Shown: piece after piece, positions 23,012 to 30,073 of the stretch | Numbering within the stretch: the first letter of the stretch is position 1 | Layout: each line of letters opens with the position of its first letter | From: Oscillospiraceae bacterium | GTDB taxonomy: Bacteria; Bacillota; Clostridia; Oscillospirales; UBA929 | DNA: 32,011 nucleotides | Reading direction: 5' to 3' | Assembly: GCA_009782215.1 (NCBI GenBank) | Contig: WRKO01000026.1 | Location: 1-32,011 of the forward strand | The notes under the pieces: model-generated | What the model saw: only the letters and a program-made list of their open reading frames with translations | The model's database searches: none | Told to the model about the DNA's origin: nothing | Position numbers and translations under genes: made by a program

Positions 23012-23244
23012 ATTTCCAAGCCTCCAATTTGAGGCGTATCGTTAAAACCCTCCGTAACCATAACTTTGCCCATATCGCCTGCTGCTCTCAATTCCTTGGC
23101 GATTTGATAGGCTTCTTTCTTGTCTGTGACTAACGTATAAATATCGCCGTATACCTTGTTTCCTTCTTCCCAAGTCAAATTTACAGCAACAATCCACTGT
23201 TTGGGGTACTTCGTCCTAGCTTCACCCATCCACATTCTTTCCAT
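22996..23244 (-). CDS. Small protein coupled to the retropepsin-like gene, unknown family
   Basis: I do not recognise this 82-residue protein. It reads KQWIVAVNLTWEEGNKVYGDIYTLVTDKKEAYQIAKELRAAG, an alternating beta-strand and helix pattern, and ends in a GGLEICVQS tail. The ATG at 23244 sits 9 nt after AAAGGGG; a TTG nine bases earlier abuts that site. Its 3' end overlaps the protease-like gene, and homologs may travel as a pair; it could be a substrate, inhibitor or partner of the protease (inference). Confidence 0.65.
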   Translation of the reverse strand: MERMWMGEARTKYPKQWIVAVNLTWEEGNKVYGDIYTLVTDKKEAYQIAKELRAAGDMGKVMVTEGFNDTPQIGGLEICVQS

Positions 23245-23276
23245 TGAATACAACCCCTTTCCATTGGTATATATAT

Positions 23277-23305
23277 ATTATAGCATAGCCAGACCTCTTT
23301 GCCAA
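23277..23305 (-). promoter_or_regulatory. Promoter of the protease-like gene pair
   Basis: On the reverse strand TTGGCA (23300-23305) and TATAAT (23277-23282) are 17 bp apart, followed by an AT run and then the ribosome binding site. Confidence 0.75.
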
Positions 23306-23436
23306 CTTACTTTTTTTGAGAGAATCAAACAGAAGAAGCCGTTCCATCAGAACCGCTCTACAAAAAAAGAAAGGGATATCCGATTCATTAGAACCAATAT
23401 CCCCCCCTTGCCCTCAGGCACCGCCACAGTATTCAC

Positions 23437-23512
<76 letters not shown>

Positions 23513-23573
23513 GCCCGTTTATATTACCACATACCTTTGCGTTTTGCAATAGGTACGCGCGATAATTTTTCCC

Positions 23574-23603
23574 TTGCCTTTTATCCCGGCTATGGGTTAT
23601 AAT
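23574..23603 (+). promoter_or_regulatory. Promoter of the ABC-F gene with a long leader
   Basis: TTGCCT (23574-23579) and a perfect TATAAT (23598-23603) are 18 bp apart. Transcription from here gives a leader of about 290 nt before the ABC-F start, containing a repeat block, two possible small ORFs and an attenuator hairpin. Confidence 0.6.
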
Positions 23604-23611
23604 GTACGCAT

Positions 23612-23703
23612 GTAGGGACGACCGTCCCCGGTCGTCCGCCGTATCCCCCGTCCCGTAGGGGCGGCATGGTTGCCGCCCGCGGACGCGCGATGCGCGCCCC
23701 TGC
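23612..23703. repeat. Palindromic repeat block of the GTAGGG family (copy A)
   Basis: Three hairpins stand in a row: GGACGACC/GGTCGTCC after GTAGG, GGGGCGGCA/TGCCGCCC after GTAG, and GCGC-GAT-GCGC ending CGCCCCTGC. The same units recur at 28987-29060 and 30074-30145. Copy A lies in the ABC-F leader. Confidence 0.8.
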
Positions 23704-23721
23704 CAAAAGCGAGGTGTTCAA

Positions 23722-23733
23722 ATGATTCGCTAG
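23722..23733 (+). CDS. Possible three-codon leader ORF (Met-Ile-Arg)
   Basis: ATG-ATT-CGC-TAG follows GAGGTG at a spacing of 6 nt. Very short leader peptides precede many resistance ABC-F genes and act as ribosome-stalling sensors. This is a positional inference only. Confidence 0.3.
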   Translation: MIR

Positions 23734-23746
23734 TCTGACGTCCGGC

Positions 23747-23824
23747 ATGAATGACCGGCGGCCTTACAGGGCCCGGTTTGTGTTGGAATCGGATTGGCGC
23801 GGTCGGTGGACGGCGGGCTTATAG
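23747..23824 (+). CDS. Possible 25-codon leader ORF of the ABC-F gene
   Basis: An open frame reads MNDRRPYRARFVLESD and ends at TAG 23822. It is Arg-rich and lies between the promoter and the attenuator, but no good ribosome binding site precedes it, so it may not be translated. Confidence 0.25.
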   Translation: MNDRRPYRARFVLESDWRGRWTAGL

Positions 23825-23854
23825 CGCCCCCCTGTCTTGACGGTATAGGTGCAG

Positions 23855-23903
23855 TCCTTTTCCAACAACGCCAAGCGAAAGCTGGCGGGAAAGGGAATTT
23901 TTT
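23855..23903 (+). promoter_or_regulatory. Attenuator hairpin that ends at the ABC-F start codon
   Basis: TCCTTTTCC (23855-23863) pairs with GGAAAGGGA (23888-23896), and inside it CGCCAAGC pairs with GCTGGCG around a GAAA tetraloop. The hairpin is followed by six T residues directly before the ATG at 23904. It both looks like an intrinsic terminator and buries the AAAGGGA ribosome binding site. This fits the drug-induced attenuation known for ABC-F resistance genes. Confidence 0.7.
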
Positions 23904-25397
23904 ATGTCTTTAATCAACATTTCAAACCTAACCTTTGCCTACGACGGCAGCTATGACGACGTTTTCACCGACGTCTCCTTTCAAATGGACACCGATTGGA
24001 AGCTGGGCTTCTGCGGGCGCAACGGGCGGGGCAAGACCACCCTCCTCCGTCTCCTGACAGGCCGGTACGAATACCGCGGCAGCATCACCGCCACCGTGGA
24101 TTTTGAATACTTCCCCTACCCCGTCCCCGACCCCTCGCAAACCACCATCGACGTCCTGTATGCCATATCAACCCGCCCCCTATGGCAGCTCCAAAAGGAG
24201 CTGTCCAAGCTGGCCGTGCCGGAGGACGCGCTGTACCGCCCGTTTTCCACCCTCTCCAACGGCGAGCAGACAAAGGCGCTGCTGGCCGGCCTGTTTCTGC
24301 GGGAGAACAGCTTCCCGCTGATTGACGAGCCGACCGACCACCTAGACATGGCCGGGCGCGAGACGGTGGCGCGGTATCTCAACGGCAAGAGCGGCTTCAT
24401 CCTCGTCTCCCACGACCGCGCTTTTCTCGACGGCTGCGTAGACCATATCCTCTCCATCAACAAGACCAGCATCGACGTCCAAAGTGGCAACTTTTCAAGC
24501 TGGATGCACAACAAGCGGCTGCAGGACGAATATGAGGCGGCGGAAAACGAGCGCTTGAAAAAGGACATCAAGCGCCTGACGGCGGCGGCGCGGCAATCGG
24601 CGCAATGGGCGGACAAGGCGGAACGGAGCAAAATCGGCTTCAACCCGACGCAAAAAGAAAAGGGCAAGGACAGCCGCGCCTATATCGGCGAGAAGTCGCG
24701 CCGAATGCAGCAGCGGCGTAAAAACCTTGAGAAGCGCCAAACGGAAAACCTTGAGGAAAAATCCAAGCTGCTCCGCAACATCGAAACCGCCGAGCCGTTG
24801 AAGCTATGGCCGCTCCAACACCACGCGCCCCGCCTGCTGACCGCCGAGCGCGTATCGGTCAACTACGGCGGGCGGACGGTGTTCAGCAACCTAAATTTCA
24901 CGCTGGAGCAGGGCGAACGGGTGGCGCTGACGGGCGGCAACGGCTGCGGCAAAAGCAGCCTGCTCAAGCTCGTCTGCGGCGAGAATATCCCCCACGGCGG
25001 CGCGGTGACGCTTGCCAGCCGCCTGATGGTCAGCTACGTGCCGCAGGACGCGTCCTTTCTAAGCGGGGATTTGGACGGATACGCCGAACGGCAGGGCATA
25101 GACGGGACGCTGTTCAAAACCGTCCTGCGCAAGCTGGATTTTTCCCGCGCACAATTTGAAAAAAATATGCGCGACTACAGCGCGGGGCAGAAGAAAAAGG
25201 TTTTGCTGGCCCGAAGCCTCTGCGAGCAGGCGCACCTCTACATCTGGGACGAACCGCTCAACTACATCGACGTCCTAAGCCGCATCCAAATCGAAGAGCT
25301 GATTCTGGCCTACCGCCCTACCCTGCTCTTTGTGGAACACGACCGGGCGTTCTGTGAGAACATCGCCACCAAAACGGTGGGGTTTATGAACGTGTAG
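23904..25397 (+). CDS. Lsa-type ABC-F ribosomal protection protein
   Basis: This 497-residue protein has two ABC ATPase domains and no membrane segments. Domain 1 has Walker A GRNGRGKTT, signature LSNGEQTKAL and Walker B FPLIDEPTDHLD. A long charged inter-domain linker (about residues 205-300) reaches toward the peptidyl transferase centre. Domain 2 has GGNGCGKSS, YSAGQKKKVLL and LYIWDEPLNYID. Length and motifs closely follow Enterococcus LsaA, which releases lincosamides, streptogramin A and pleuromutilins from the ribosome. Both catalytic Glu residues are present. The stop TAG lies within repeat copy B. Confidence 0.92.
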   Translation: MSLINISNLTFAYDGSYDDVFTDVSFQMDTDWKLGFCGRNGRGKTTLLRLLTGRYEYRGSITATVDFEYFPYPVPDPSQTTIDVLYAISTRPLWQLQKELSKLAVPEDALYRPFSTLSNGEQTKALLAGLFLRENSFPLIDEPTDHLDMAGRETVARYLNGKSGFILVSHDRAFLDGCVDHILSINKTSIDVQSGNFSSWMHNKRLQDEYEAAENERLKKDIKRLTAAARQSAQWADKAERSKIGFNPTQKEKGKDSRAYIGEKSRRMQQRRKNLEKRQTENLEEKSKLLRNIETAEPLKLWPLQHHAPRLLTAERVSVNYGGRTVFSNLNFTLEQGERVALTGGNGCGKSSLLKLVCGENIPHGGAVTLASRLMVSYVPQDASFLSGDLDGYAERQGIDGTLFKTVLRKLDFSRAQFEKNMRDYSAGQKKKVLLARSLCEQAHLYIWDEPLNYIDVLSRIQIEELILAYRPTLLFVEHDRAFCENIATKTVGFMNV

Positions 25398-25436
25398 GGA
25401 CAGGGGATGCGAGGGGCGATTCATAATCGCCCCTAC
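25393..25436. repeat. Palindromic GTAGGG-family repeat (copy B) between convergent genes
   Basis: It starts GTAGGGAC and ends with a 9-bp-arm hairpin GGGGCGATT-CAT-AATCGCCCC then TAC. Its left TAG is the stop codon of the ABC-F gene (25395-25397) and its right end gives the stop of the AraC gene (25433-25435 on the reverse strand). It may also act as a shared terminator-like hairpin. Confidence 0.8.
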
Positions 25437-26335
25437 ATCTTCTCCACAGACCTTGCCATTCTGGCGCCTGTCTTTGCGTCGGCGCCGAAGTTGAAATAGG
25501 GCGCGAGTTCGGGGGCGTATCGCCAGCCGTACAGCGTCGGGTCGTAGGCGTCCATGACCTCCCAAAGCGTACCGATTGCCGTGCAGAAGTCATTCTCGTC
25601 CTCATAGCTTGCCCCTTGGAAATACAGCATCGTGCAGGGCGGCAGTTCAATAACGTCATAGCCGTCCGGGACGGGCTTTTGGTAATCAAGCGGCACCTCC
25701 GTGCCAGAGGCGATGCTGCCCGTGCCGGGCGTCATCAGGTTAGGCGGAAGGGTGAGTAGCGCGGCGGGAGCGAATTTCTCGGGGATGCTGTTGAACAGTC
25801 CCTCCCAATCGCAGCCCATCTCCTCGCAATAGGAGAAATACTCGGTCGCTTTAACCGAACGCAGTAAAATCAGCTTTCGCGCGGGGCGTTCGACCGCCGT
25901 GACGGTGACGGTTCTTGATACTTTTTCATTCGGCATGGGTTCTGCGCCTTCTTTCAGCATATAGTAGGCTTCGATGGGATAATGGACAAAGTACGGCACC
26001 GGCGGGGTTTCGGCACTGTAGCGTCTTGGGGTGACGCCGAACCGCCGCGCAAACGCACGGGTAAAGCCGTCGTGGGAGTCAAACCCGCTGTCCAGCGCGG
26101 CGTCCACCACCTTGGCTTCGGTGTCCCGCAGGGTTTGCGCCGCCTTGGTCAGCCGCAGGGCGCGGATGGTTTCAAAGGGCGTCCTGCCCGTCAGCTCCTT
26201 GAAAACCCGCGCCGCGTGGTATTTGCTGTACCCCGCGGCGCCGCACAGCGCGTCAAGGGTGATGTCGTCCGCGATATGCTCCACAATGTATGCCTGCATC
26301 CTCGACACAGCGGCCGCCTTATCCGATAATTCCAT
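25433..26335 (-). CDS. AraC-family regulator with GyrI-like ligand-binding domain
   Basis: This 300-residue protein has two helix-turn-helix motifs in the first 105 residues (ITLDALCGAAGYSKYHAARVFKE and VVDAALDSGFDSHDGFTRAFARRFG). A Rob/GyrI-type effector domain of about 150 residues follows, ending LAPYFNFGADAKTGARMARSVEKM. Such proteins activate drug-efflux or stress genes on binding small molecules. GGAGG lies 7 nt before the ATG. It is convergent with the ABC-F gene; whether it controls that gene is unknown. Confidence 0.88.
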   Translation of the reverse strand: MELSDKAAAVSRMQAYIVEHIADDITLDALCGAAGYSKYHAARVFKELTGRTPFETIRALRLTKAAQTLRDTEAKVVDAALDSGFDSHDGFTRAFARRFGVTPRRYSAETPPVPYFVHYPIEAYYMLKEGAEPMPNEKVSRTVTVTAVERPARKLILLRSVKATEYFSYCEEMGCDWEGLFNSIPEKFAPAALLTLPPNLMTPGTGSIASGTEVPLDYQKPVPDGYDVIELPPCTMLYFQGASYEDENDFCTAIGTLWEVMDAYDPTLYGWRYAPELAPYFNFGADAKTGARMARSVEKM

Positions 26336-26404
26336 CTCTCAGCCTCCGGTCTCAGCATAACAGCAACCGCCGCCAATTTCTCGACCACGGTTGCGAAGAT
26401 GTGT

Positions 26405-26431
26405 GTAGAGACGGCATAGTTGCCGTCCCTA
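26405..26431. repeat. Palindromic repeat of the GTAGGG family (copy C)
   Basis: GTAGAGACGGCA-TAGT-TGCCGTCCCTA has 7-bp arms and a TAGT loop. Its right-hand CTA is the stop codon of the HepT gene on the reverse strand. Confidence 0.7.
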
Positions 26432-26770
26432 TGGCAGTATACGGTTACAAAATTTCAGTACGCCGGGGATGTCGCGGATGGCGGACTCCCATATGACGGC
26501 TGTGTTCATGGCGGCGTAAGCGTGGGCGAATAAGTTGCGCATCCCTTTGATGGCGCCCCATTGCATCTGGTCGTATGTCGCCGCGCGGAACGCGTCCGAT
26601 AACCCTCCGCTCAGCTCTCCAATCTGCATCATGCTCATGGAAACGGATTTGAAGAAATCTTTATCTTGCGCGAAGGTATCATAAGACTCCCCAAAACGGC
26701 GTATGGTTTCCGCGATATCCTCGCAATAGGTTTTGATATGCTCCAAGCGCTGAATGTCACCGGCAGTCAT
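26429..26770 (-). CDS. hepT: HepT-like HEPN-domain toxin (DUF86)
   Basis: This 113-residue all-helical protein carries the HEPN RNase motif RX4HXY as RNLFAHAY (about residues 79-86). HepT toxins cut RNA and are silenced when the partner MntA adds AMP to the motif Tyr. It overlaps the nucleotidyltransferase gene by 14 bp (antitoxin first, toxin second), with a ribosome binding site GGGTGATGA inside the upstream gene. Its stop codon falls in repeat copy C. Confidence 0.88.
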   Translation of the reverse strand: MTAGDIQRLEHIKTYCEDIAETIRRFGESYDTFAQDKDFFKSVSMSMMQIGELSGGLSDAFRAATYDQMQWGAIKGMRNLFAHAYAAMNTAVIWESAIRDIPGVLKFCNRILP

Positions 26771-27092
26771 AAATCATCACCCTTTCGCGTTGCAGATTTT
26801 CCAAAAAACGCGGAGTTCTGCGTTTGACCTCGTCCTCTGTCAAGGCGTCCTCCGTAATCAAGTCAAGCGTTTTCCCAAGCGTTTCGTTTAAGTCGGTATA
26901 CAACGCCCCCAAGTCAAACATAGAAGCAATTTTCGACCCCGAACGGTTAATCAGCACATCAATATCGCTGTCGTCGGTCGCTTGGTTGCGGGCGTACGAG
27001 CCGAAGACATAAACGGCGGGAATGTCATATTTGCGCGCGATGGGCGCAATCCTTTCCCTCAGCTCCTCTAACGTGTAAACCAAACGGCTCAC
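26757..27092 (-). CDS. mntA: MntA-like nucleotidyltransferase antitoxin
   Basis: This 111-residue minimal nucleotidyltransferase has the signature GSYARNQATDDSDIDV (GSX10DXD, about residues 31-46), which holds the two metal-binding Asp. In MntA/HepT modules it AMPylates the HEPN toxin. The start is GTG 27092 with GGAAAGGCG just upstream. The gene pair is bounded on both sides by GTAGGG-family repeats. Confidence 0.88.
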   Translation of the reverse strand: MSRLVYTLEELRERIAPIARKYDIPAVYVFGSYARNQATDDSDIDVLINRSGSKIASMFDLGALYTDLNETLGKTLDLITEDALTEDEVKRRTPRFLENLQRERVMIYDCR

Positions 27093-27144
27093 CGCCTTTC
27101 CGCTATTATTATACGGGATACCGTGAAAATAATCAAGACACGAC

Positions 27145-27170
27145 GGGACGCAGAGGACTGCGTCCCCTAC
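27145..27170. repeat. Palindromic repeat of the GTAGGG family (copy D)
   Basis: GGGACGCAG-AGGA-CTGCGTCCC followed by CTAC. The same 26-bp unit recurs at 29035-29060. Its CTA (27167-27169) is the stop codon of the LCP gene on the reverse strand. Confidence 0.8.
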
Positions 27171-28240
27171 GGAACCCCCGTCAGAATGTCCACGTCGTTG
27201 GGGGTGATGGGGACGGTGTAGGGGTTGACGGTGGCGTTAATCAGCTCCAGCGCGGCGTCGCGGTCGGCCAGCTCGTACCAGTGGGGAGCGCGGCTGCTGC
27301 CGGACATGGGCAGGGTGTGGGTTGAAAGCGCGTCCGTGCCGCGCAGGCCGGCAAGCTGCTCGCCAAACCAGACAAGGTTGCCGTCGGTGAGGTCTGTGCG
27401 GACATTGTCGGAGAAAATGCCGATGAATTCCGGCAGCTTGGTGATGTTGGACGGGCGCAGCGCCTTTTCCAGCAGGGCTTTGATAACCGCCTGCTGATTG
27501 GCCATGCGGTCGTAATCGGATATCGTGCGGGAACCGGAGCCGCCCATCCGGTAGCGAGCGAATTTCAGCGCGTCCGCGCCGTTGAGGGTTTGCAGCCCTT
27601 GCGGGATGTTGATGGAAAGCCCCTGCACCGGGTCGTGATACCGCATGGCGTACGGCACGTCAAGCTCGACGCCGCCCACCGCGTCAATCATCCGTTCAAA
27701 CGCCCTGAAATTGACCACCACATAATAATCCGGGATAAAGCCAATCAGCGTTTTGATTTCCCGCCGCGCTTGCGCCACGCCGCCGTCCGCGCCGCCGCCG
27801 TTCAGCGTCCCTGCGGCGTACGCGGCGTTGATTTTCTTCACCCGGCGCGTCACGTTGACCAGCGTGTCCCGAGGGATGGAGATAAGGTGCGCCTCACGGT
27901 TGGCCGCGTCATAGGACGCCACCATGATGGCGTCGTTGTTGACGCCGCTGTCCAAGCCAAGGATGAGGACGGTGAAAAAGTCTGGCTTTCTGTCCTCGTC
28001 GGTCACGCCCTCCGGCGCCCTGCCGCCCAGCTCACGCAAATCATCCCCCGCGCCGAGGACGGGAAGCTCCGGGCGCACGGCAAAGAAAAAACGGAACCAC
28101 ACAAACGCCCCCGCCAACAACACCGCCGCGCCCAGCACAACGGTTATCAGGAAGGCTTTCAAAAAGGGCCTGCGGGCAGACGTCCCGCCCTTCGCCCGCT
28201 TCTTTGTCTCAAGCCGGCTCCCGCCGCGTTTCCTGCTCAT
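27167..28240 (-). CDS. LytR-CpsA-Psr family wall polymer ligase
   Basis: This 357-residue membrane-anchored enzyme has a basic cytoplasmic tail of about 28 residues, one membrane segment (about 29-52), and an outside LCP domain. The LCP domain begins FFTVLILGLDS, with HLISIPRDTLVNV, DYYVVVNFRAFERMIDAVGGVELDVPY, ALKFARYRM and SDYDRMANQQ. The conserved Arg and Asp residues of the pyrophosphate-lipid pocket are present. LCP enzymes attach teichoic acid or other glycopolymers to peptidoglycan. It has its own promoter and is divergent from the VapBC-type pair. Confidence 0.92.
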   Translation of the reverse strand: MSRKRGGSRLETKKRAKGGTSARRPFLKAFLITVVLGAAVLLAGAFVWFRFFFAVRPELPVLGAGDDLRELGGRAPEGVTDEDRKPDFFTVLILGLDSGVNNDAIMVASYDAANREAHLISIPRDTLVNVTRRVKKINAAYAAGTLNGGGADGGVAQARREIKTLIGFIPDYYVVVNFRAFERMIDAVGGVELDVPYAMRYHDPVQGLSINIPQGLQTLNGADALKFARYRMGGSGSRTISDYDRMANQQAVIKALLEKALRPSNITKLPEFIGIFSDNVRTDLTDGNLVWFGEQLAGLRGTDALSTHTLPMSGSSRAPHWYELADRDAALELINATVNPYTVPITPNDVDILTGVP

Positions 28241-28246
28241 AGGTTT

Positions 28247-28275
28247 AGCATAACACGAATTTTGTCAACTGTCAA
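28247..28275 (-). promoter_or_regulatory. Promoter of the LCP gene
   Basis: On the reverse strand TTGACA (28270-28275) and TATGCT (28247-28252) stand 17 bp apart, very close to the start codon, so the leader is very short. Confidence 0.6.
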
Positions 28276-28295
28276 GAAACGGGGAATAATTGTGC

Positions 28296-28324
28296 TTGCA
28301 ATTCTTGCGTTGATATGCTATAAA
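28296..28324 (+). promoter_or_regulatory. Promoter of the VapBC-type pair
   Basis: TTGCAA (28296-28301) and TATAAA (28319-28324) are 17 bp apart and 41 bp before the antitoxin ATG. Confidence 0.6.
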
Positions 28325-28365
28325 TGAAATTGAGGAATGAAGCCATCGCGAAAGGAGCGGGGGAA

Positions 28366-28596
28366 ATGGAATATGTCCGTCAAACCGTAAGCAGCGCGGA
28401 ATTGAATGATGTTTTTGTTAACCTCCCGCCCTCGCTGCGCAATACGCTGGTGGAGGTTATCATTCTGCCCGCCGAAAAACCCCTTGCGGAAAAACCGAAT
28501 TTCAAGTGCCGTCTCGGGTTTCTTAAAGGGCCGGAGCTACCGCCCAGCTTCTTTGACCCGTTGCCGGAGGAGGATTTGCAAGCGTGGGGACTGTAG
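28366..28596 (+). CDS. VapB-like antitoxin of a PIN-domain pair
   Basis: This 76-residue protein starts MEYVRQTVSSAELNDVFVNL and has a central LRNTLVEVIILP strand. It ends PPSFFDPLPEEDLQAWGL, a C-terminal tail commonly seen in antitoxins next to PIN toxins. The start at 28366 has AAAGGAG at 12 nt and GGGGGAA directly before it; an ATG at 28324 lies on the -10 box. It overlaps the toxin gene by 13 bp. There is no classical DNA-binding fold that I can recognise. Confidence 0.75.
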   Translation: MEYVRQTVSSAELNDVFVNLPPSLRNTLVEVIILPAEKPLAEKPNFKCRLGFLKGPELPPSFFDPLPEEDLQAWGL

Positions 28597-28982
28597 GTTA
28601 TCTGCTCGATACGCATACGTTTCTTTGGGCCGTGCGCGGAAGCCCCCAGCTCAGTGACGCGGCGAAAAAGGCGATTGACGATACCGATACGCAAAAATTC
28701 GTTTCAGCGGTGAGCGCGTATGAAATCATGTACAAACGCCGGATAGGCAAGCTAACGGAGTTTGAAGACATAACGGACGATTATTTTGATACGCTTTGGA
28801 AATTCGGGGCGGACGAACTGCCTATCCATACGCGCCATGCGCATTTTGCGGGGAACCTCGAATGGGCTCACCGTGACCCTTTTGACAGATTCTTGGCGGC
28901 GCAGGCCTTTACTGAAAACCTTACGCTCATCACAAACGACCCCGCGTTCCATACGCTTTCGTGGGTTTCCGTTTTGTGGTGA
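28584..28982 (+). CDS. vapC: PIN-domain ribonuclease toxin (VapC family)
   Basis: This 132-residue PIN nuclease shows all four acidic residues: Asp in YLLDTHTFLW, Glu in SAYEIMYKRR, Asp in RDPFDRFLAAQA, and Asp in LITNDPAF. VapC toxins cut tRNA or rRNA and are blocked by the antitoxin encoded just before. The start is GTG 28584 within the antitoxin gene, so translation is coupled. Only 4 bp separate its stop from repeat copy E. Confidence 0.9.
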   Translation: MGTVGYLLDTHTFLWAVRGSPQLSDAAKKAIDDTDTQKFVSAVSAYEIMYKRRIGKLTEFEDITDDYFDTLWKFGADELPIHTRHAHFAGNLEWAHRDPFDRFLAAQAFTENLTLITNDPAFHTLSWVSVLW

Positions 28983-28986
28983 GCTT

Positions 28987-29060
28987 GTTGCCGCCCGCGG
29001 ACGCGCAATGCGCGCCCCTGCGGAGAAATACGGCGGGACGCAGAGGACTGCGTCCCCTAC
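28987..29060. repeat. Composite palindromic repeat of the GTAGGG family (copy E)
   Basis: The left half (TTGCCGCCCGCGGACGCGC-A-ATGCGCGCCCCTGC) matches 23670-23702 of copy A with one change. The right half (GGGACGCAG-AGGA-CTGCGTCCCCTAC) matches copy D exactly. It directly follows vapC. Confidence 0.85.
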
Positions 29061-29076
29061 ACACGCCTCCCATCCC

Positions 29077-29421
29077 CTACGCCGTTTTTTCGGCGTTTGC
29101 TATGGCGGCGCGGTTGCGGGTGTAGGCGTTGGTTACGGTGTCCTCTGGCTTGGGCGGTGGGGCGGCGTCCCAGCGCGCTTTGGCGCCGCGCTGCCCGGCT
29201 TCGCTGCGCTTCCGGCGCACCTGCCGCCACTTCTCGGCGTTGCGCTCGTACTGTTGGAGCATCATGGTGAAAACAATCTCCGCCGTTTTGGGGAGCGGCT
29301 TCACCGTTTCCCCTGCGTGATAGTCAAACTGCGCGTCATACAGCGCGGCTTTGTCCTCCACGCTTAAAAACCTGCTGTATTCCCGCCATTCCGTGTAGTT
29401 GATAAAGCTTTCCCGAAACAT
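29077..29421 (-). CDS. Phage-type DUF6291-like protein
   Basis: This 114-residue protein reads FRESFINYTEWREYSRFLSVEDKAALYDAQFDYHAG at the start, the hallmark I associate with DUF6291, a family found in prophages and integrative elements with no known role. A basic helix NAEKWRQVRRKRSEAGQRGAKARW follows and could bind nucleic acid. The start at 29421 has a GGGGGAG site; an upstream ATG at 29511 lies in the promoter. No other phage gene is nearby. Its stop codon TAG lies in a lone CCCCTAC motif. Confidence 0.7.
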   Translation of the reverse strand: MFRESFINYTEWREYSRFLSVEDKAALYDAQFDYHAGETVKPLPKTAEIVFTMMLQQYERNAEKWRQVRRKRSEAGQRGAKARWDAAPPPKPEDTVTNAYTRNRAAIANAEKTA

Positions 29422-29482
29422 ACGCTCCCCCTTCGGTATCGGCGAAACCGGGCCGTACGGCCCAGCTCCGTCTGTATGCTTT

Positions 29483-29511
29483 ATCTTACCATACATCCGT
29501 TCTGGTGTCAA
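29483..29511 (-). promoter_or_regulatory. Promoter of the DUF6291-like gene
   Basis: On the reverse strand a perfect TTGACA (29506-29511) and TAAGAT (29483-29488) are 17 bp apart. A GGGCCGTACGGCCC palindrome (about 29451-29464) lies downstream in the leader. Confidence 0.7.
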
Positions 29512-29588
29512 GCGTTTTTCTCAACATTTTTTCCAATATTTTCTCTTTTTTTGTGTGCTGCCGCAAAGCGGCGGGGCGCACCGCCGCC

Positions 29589-29640
29589 CACATATACATA
29601 TACATATACATACACATATACATAAGCATTAACATATACA
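29589..29640. repeat. ATACAT hexanucleotide microsatellite
   Basis: About eight imperfect copies of (CATATA) run through an otherwise GC-rich stretch between the DUF6291-like gene's promoter and the spoVAE 3' end. Just after it, GCAAAT-GCCAT-ATTTGC (29666-29682) forms a small hairpin at the spoVAE stop. Confidence 0.8.
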
Positions 29641-29681
29641 GCTATGTTTGCCAGAGGACAAGATGGCAAATATGGCATTTG

Positions 29682-30038
29682 CTATCCCTTCTCACCCGGC
29701 TTGGAGAGCAGGGCCGCCAGCCATGCCGCGATGACCGCCGCGCCCAGACCGCCCGCCACCGCCGTCAGCCCCCCGGTAAACAGGCCCATCCAGCCGTCGT
29801 TCTGCACGGCCTTTTCCACGCCCTGCGCCAGCGCGTAGCCGAAGCCGGTCAGCGGCACGGTCGCGCCCGCGCCGCCCCATTCCGCCAGCGGCTTATACAG
29901 CCCCAAGGCGGTCAGCAGCACCCCCGCCGCGACATACCCCACCAGTATTCGCGCCGGCGTGAGCTTGGTTCTGTCAATCAACACCTGCCCCACCGCGCAC
30001 AGAAACCCGCCCAACAAAAACGCATTCAAATATTGCAT
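29682..30038 (-). CDS. spoVAE: Stage V sporulation protein AE (SpoVAE)
   Basis: This 118-residue membrane protein has the signature of the SpoVAE/SpoVAEB family: LNAFLLGGFLCAVGQVLIDRTKLTPARILVGYVAAG, then LGLYKPLAEWGGAGATVPLTGFGYALAQGV. Together with SpoVAC and SpoVAD it moves calcium-dipicolinate into the forespore and out at germination. I use ATG 30038; a TTG at 30050 abuts the weak AAAGG site. The preceding spoVAD is separated by repeat copy F and is truncated. Confidence 0.93.
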   Translation of the reverse strand: MQYLNAFLLGGFLCAVGQVLIDRTKLTPARILVGYVAAGVLLTALGLYKPLAEWGGAGATVPLTGFGYALAQGVEKAVQNDGWMGLFTGGLTAVAGGLGAAVIAAWLAALLSKPGEKG

Positions 30039-30073
30039 GAAAAGCCACAACCTTTACAGTATGATTCCACTCT

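Noticed and set aside
29589..29640. CRISPR-like array
   Set aside because: The hexamer copies are contiguous and imperfect with no spacers; it is a microsatellite.
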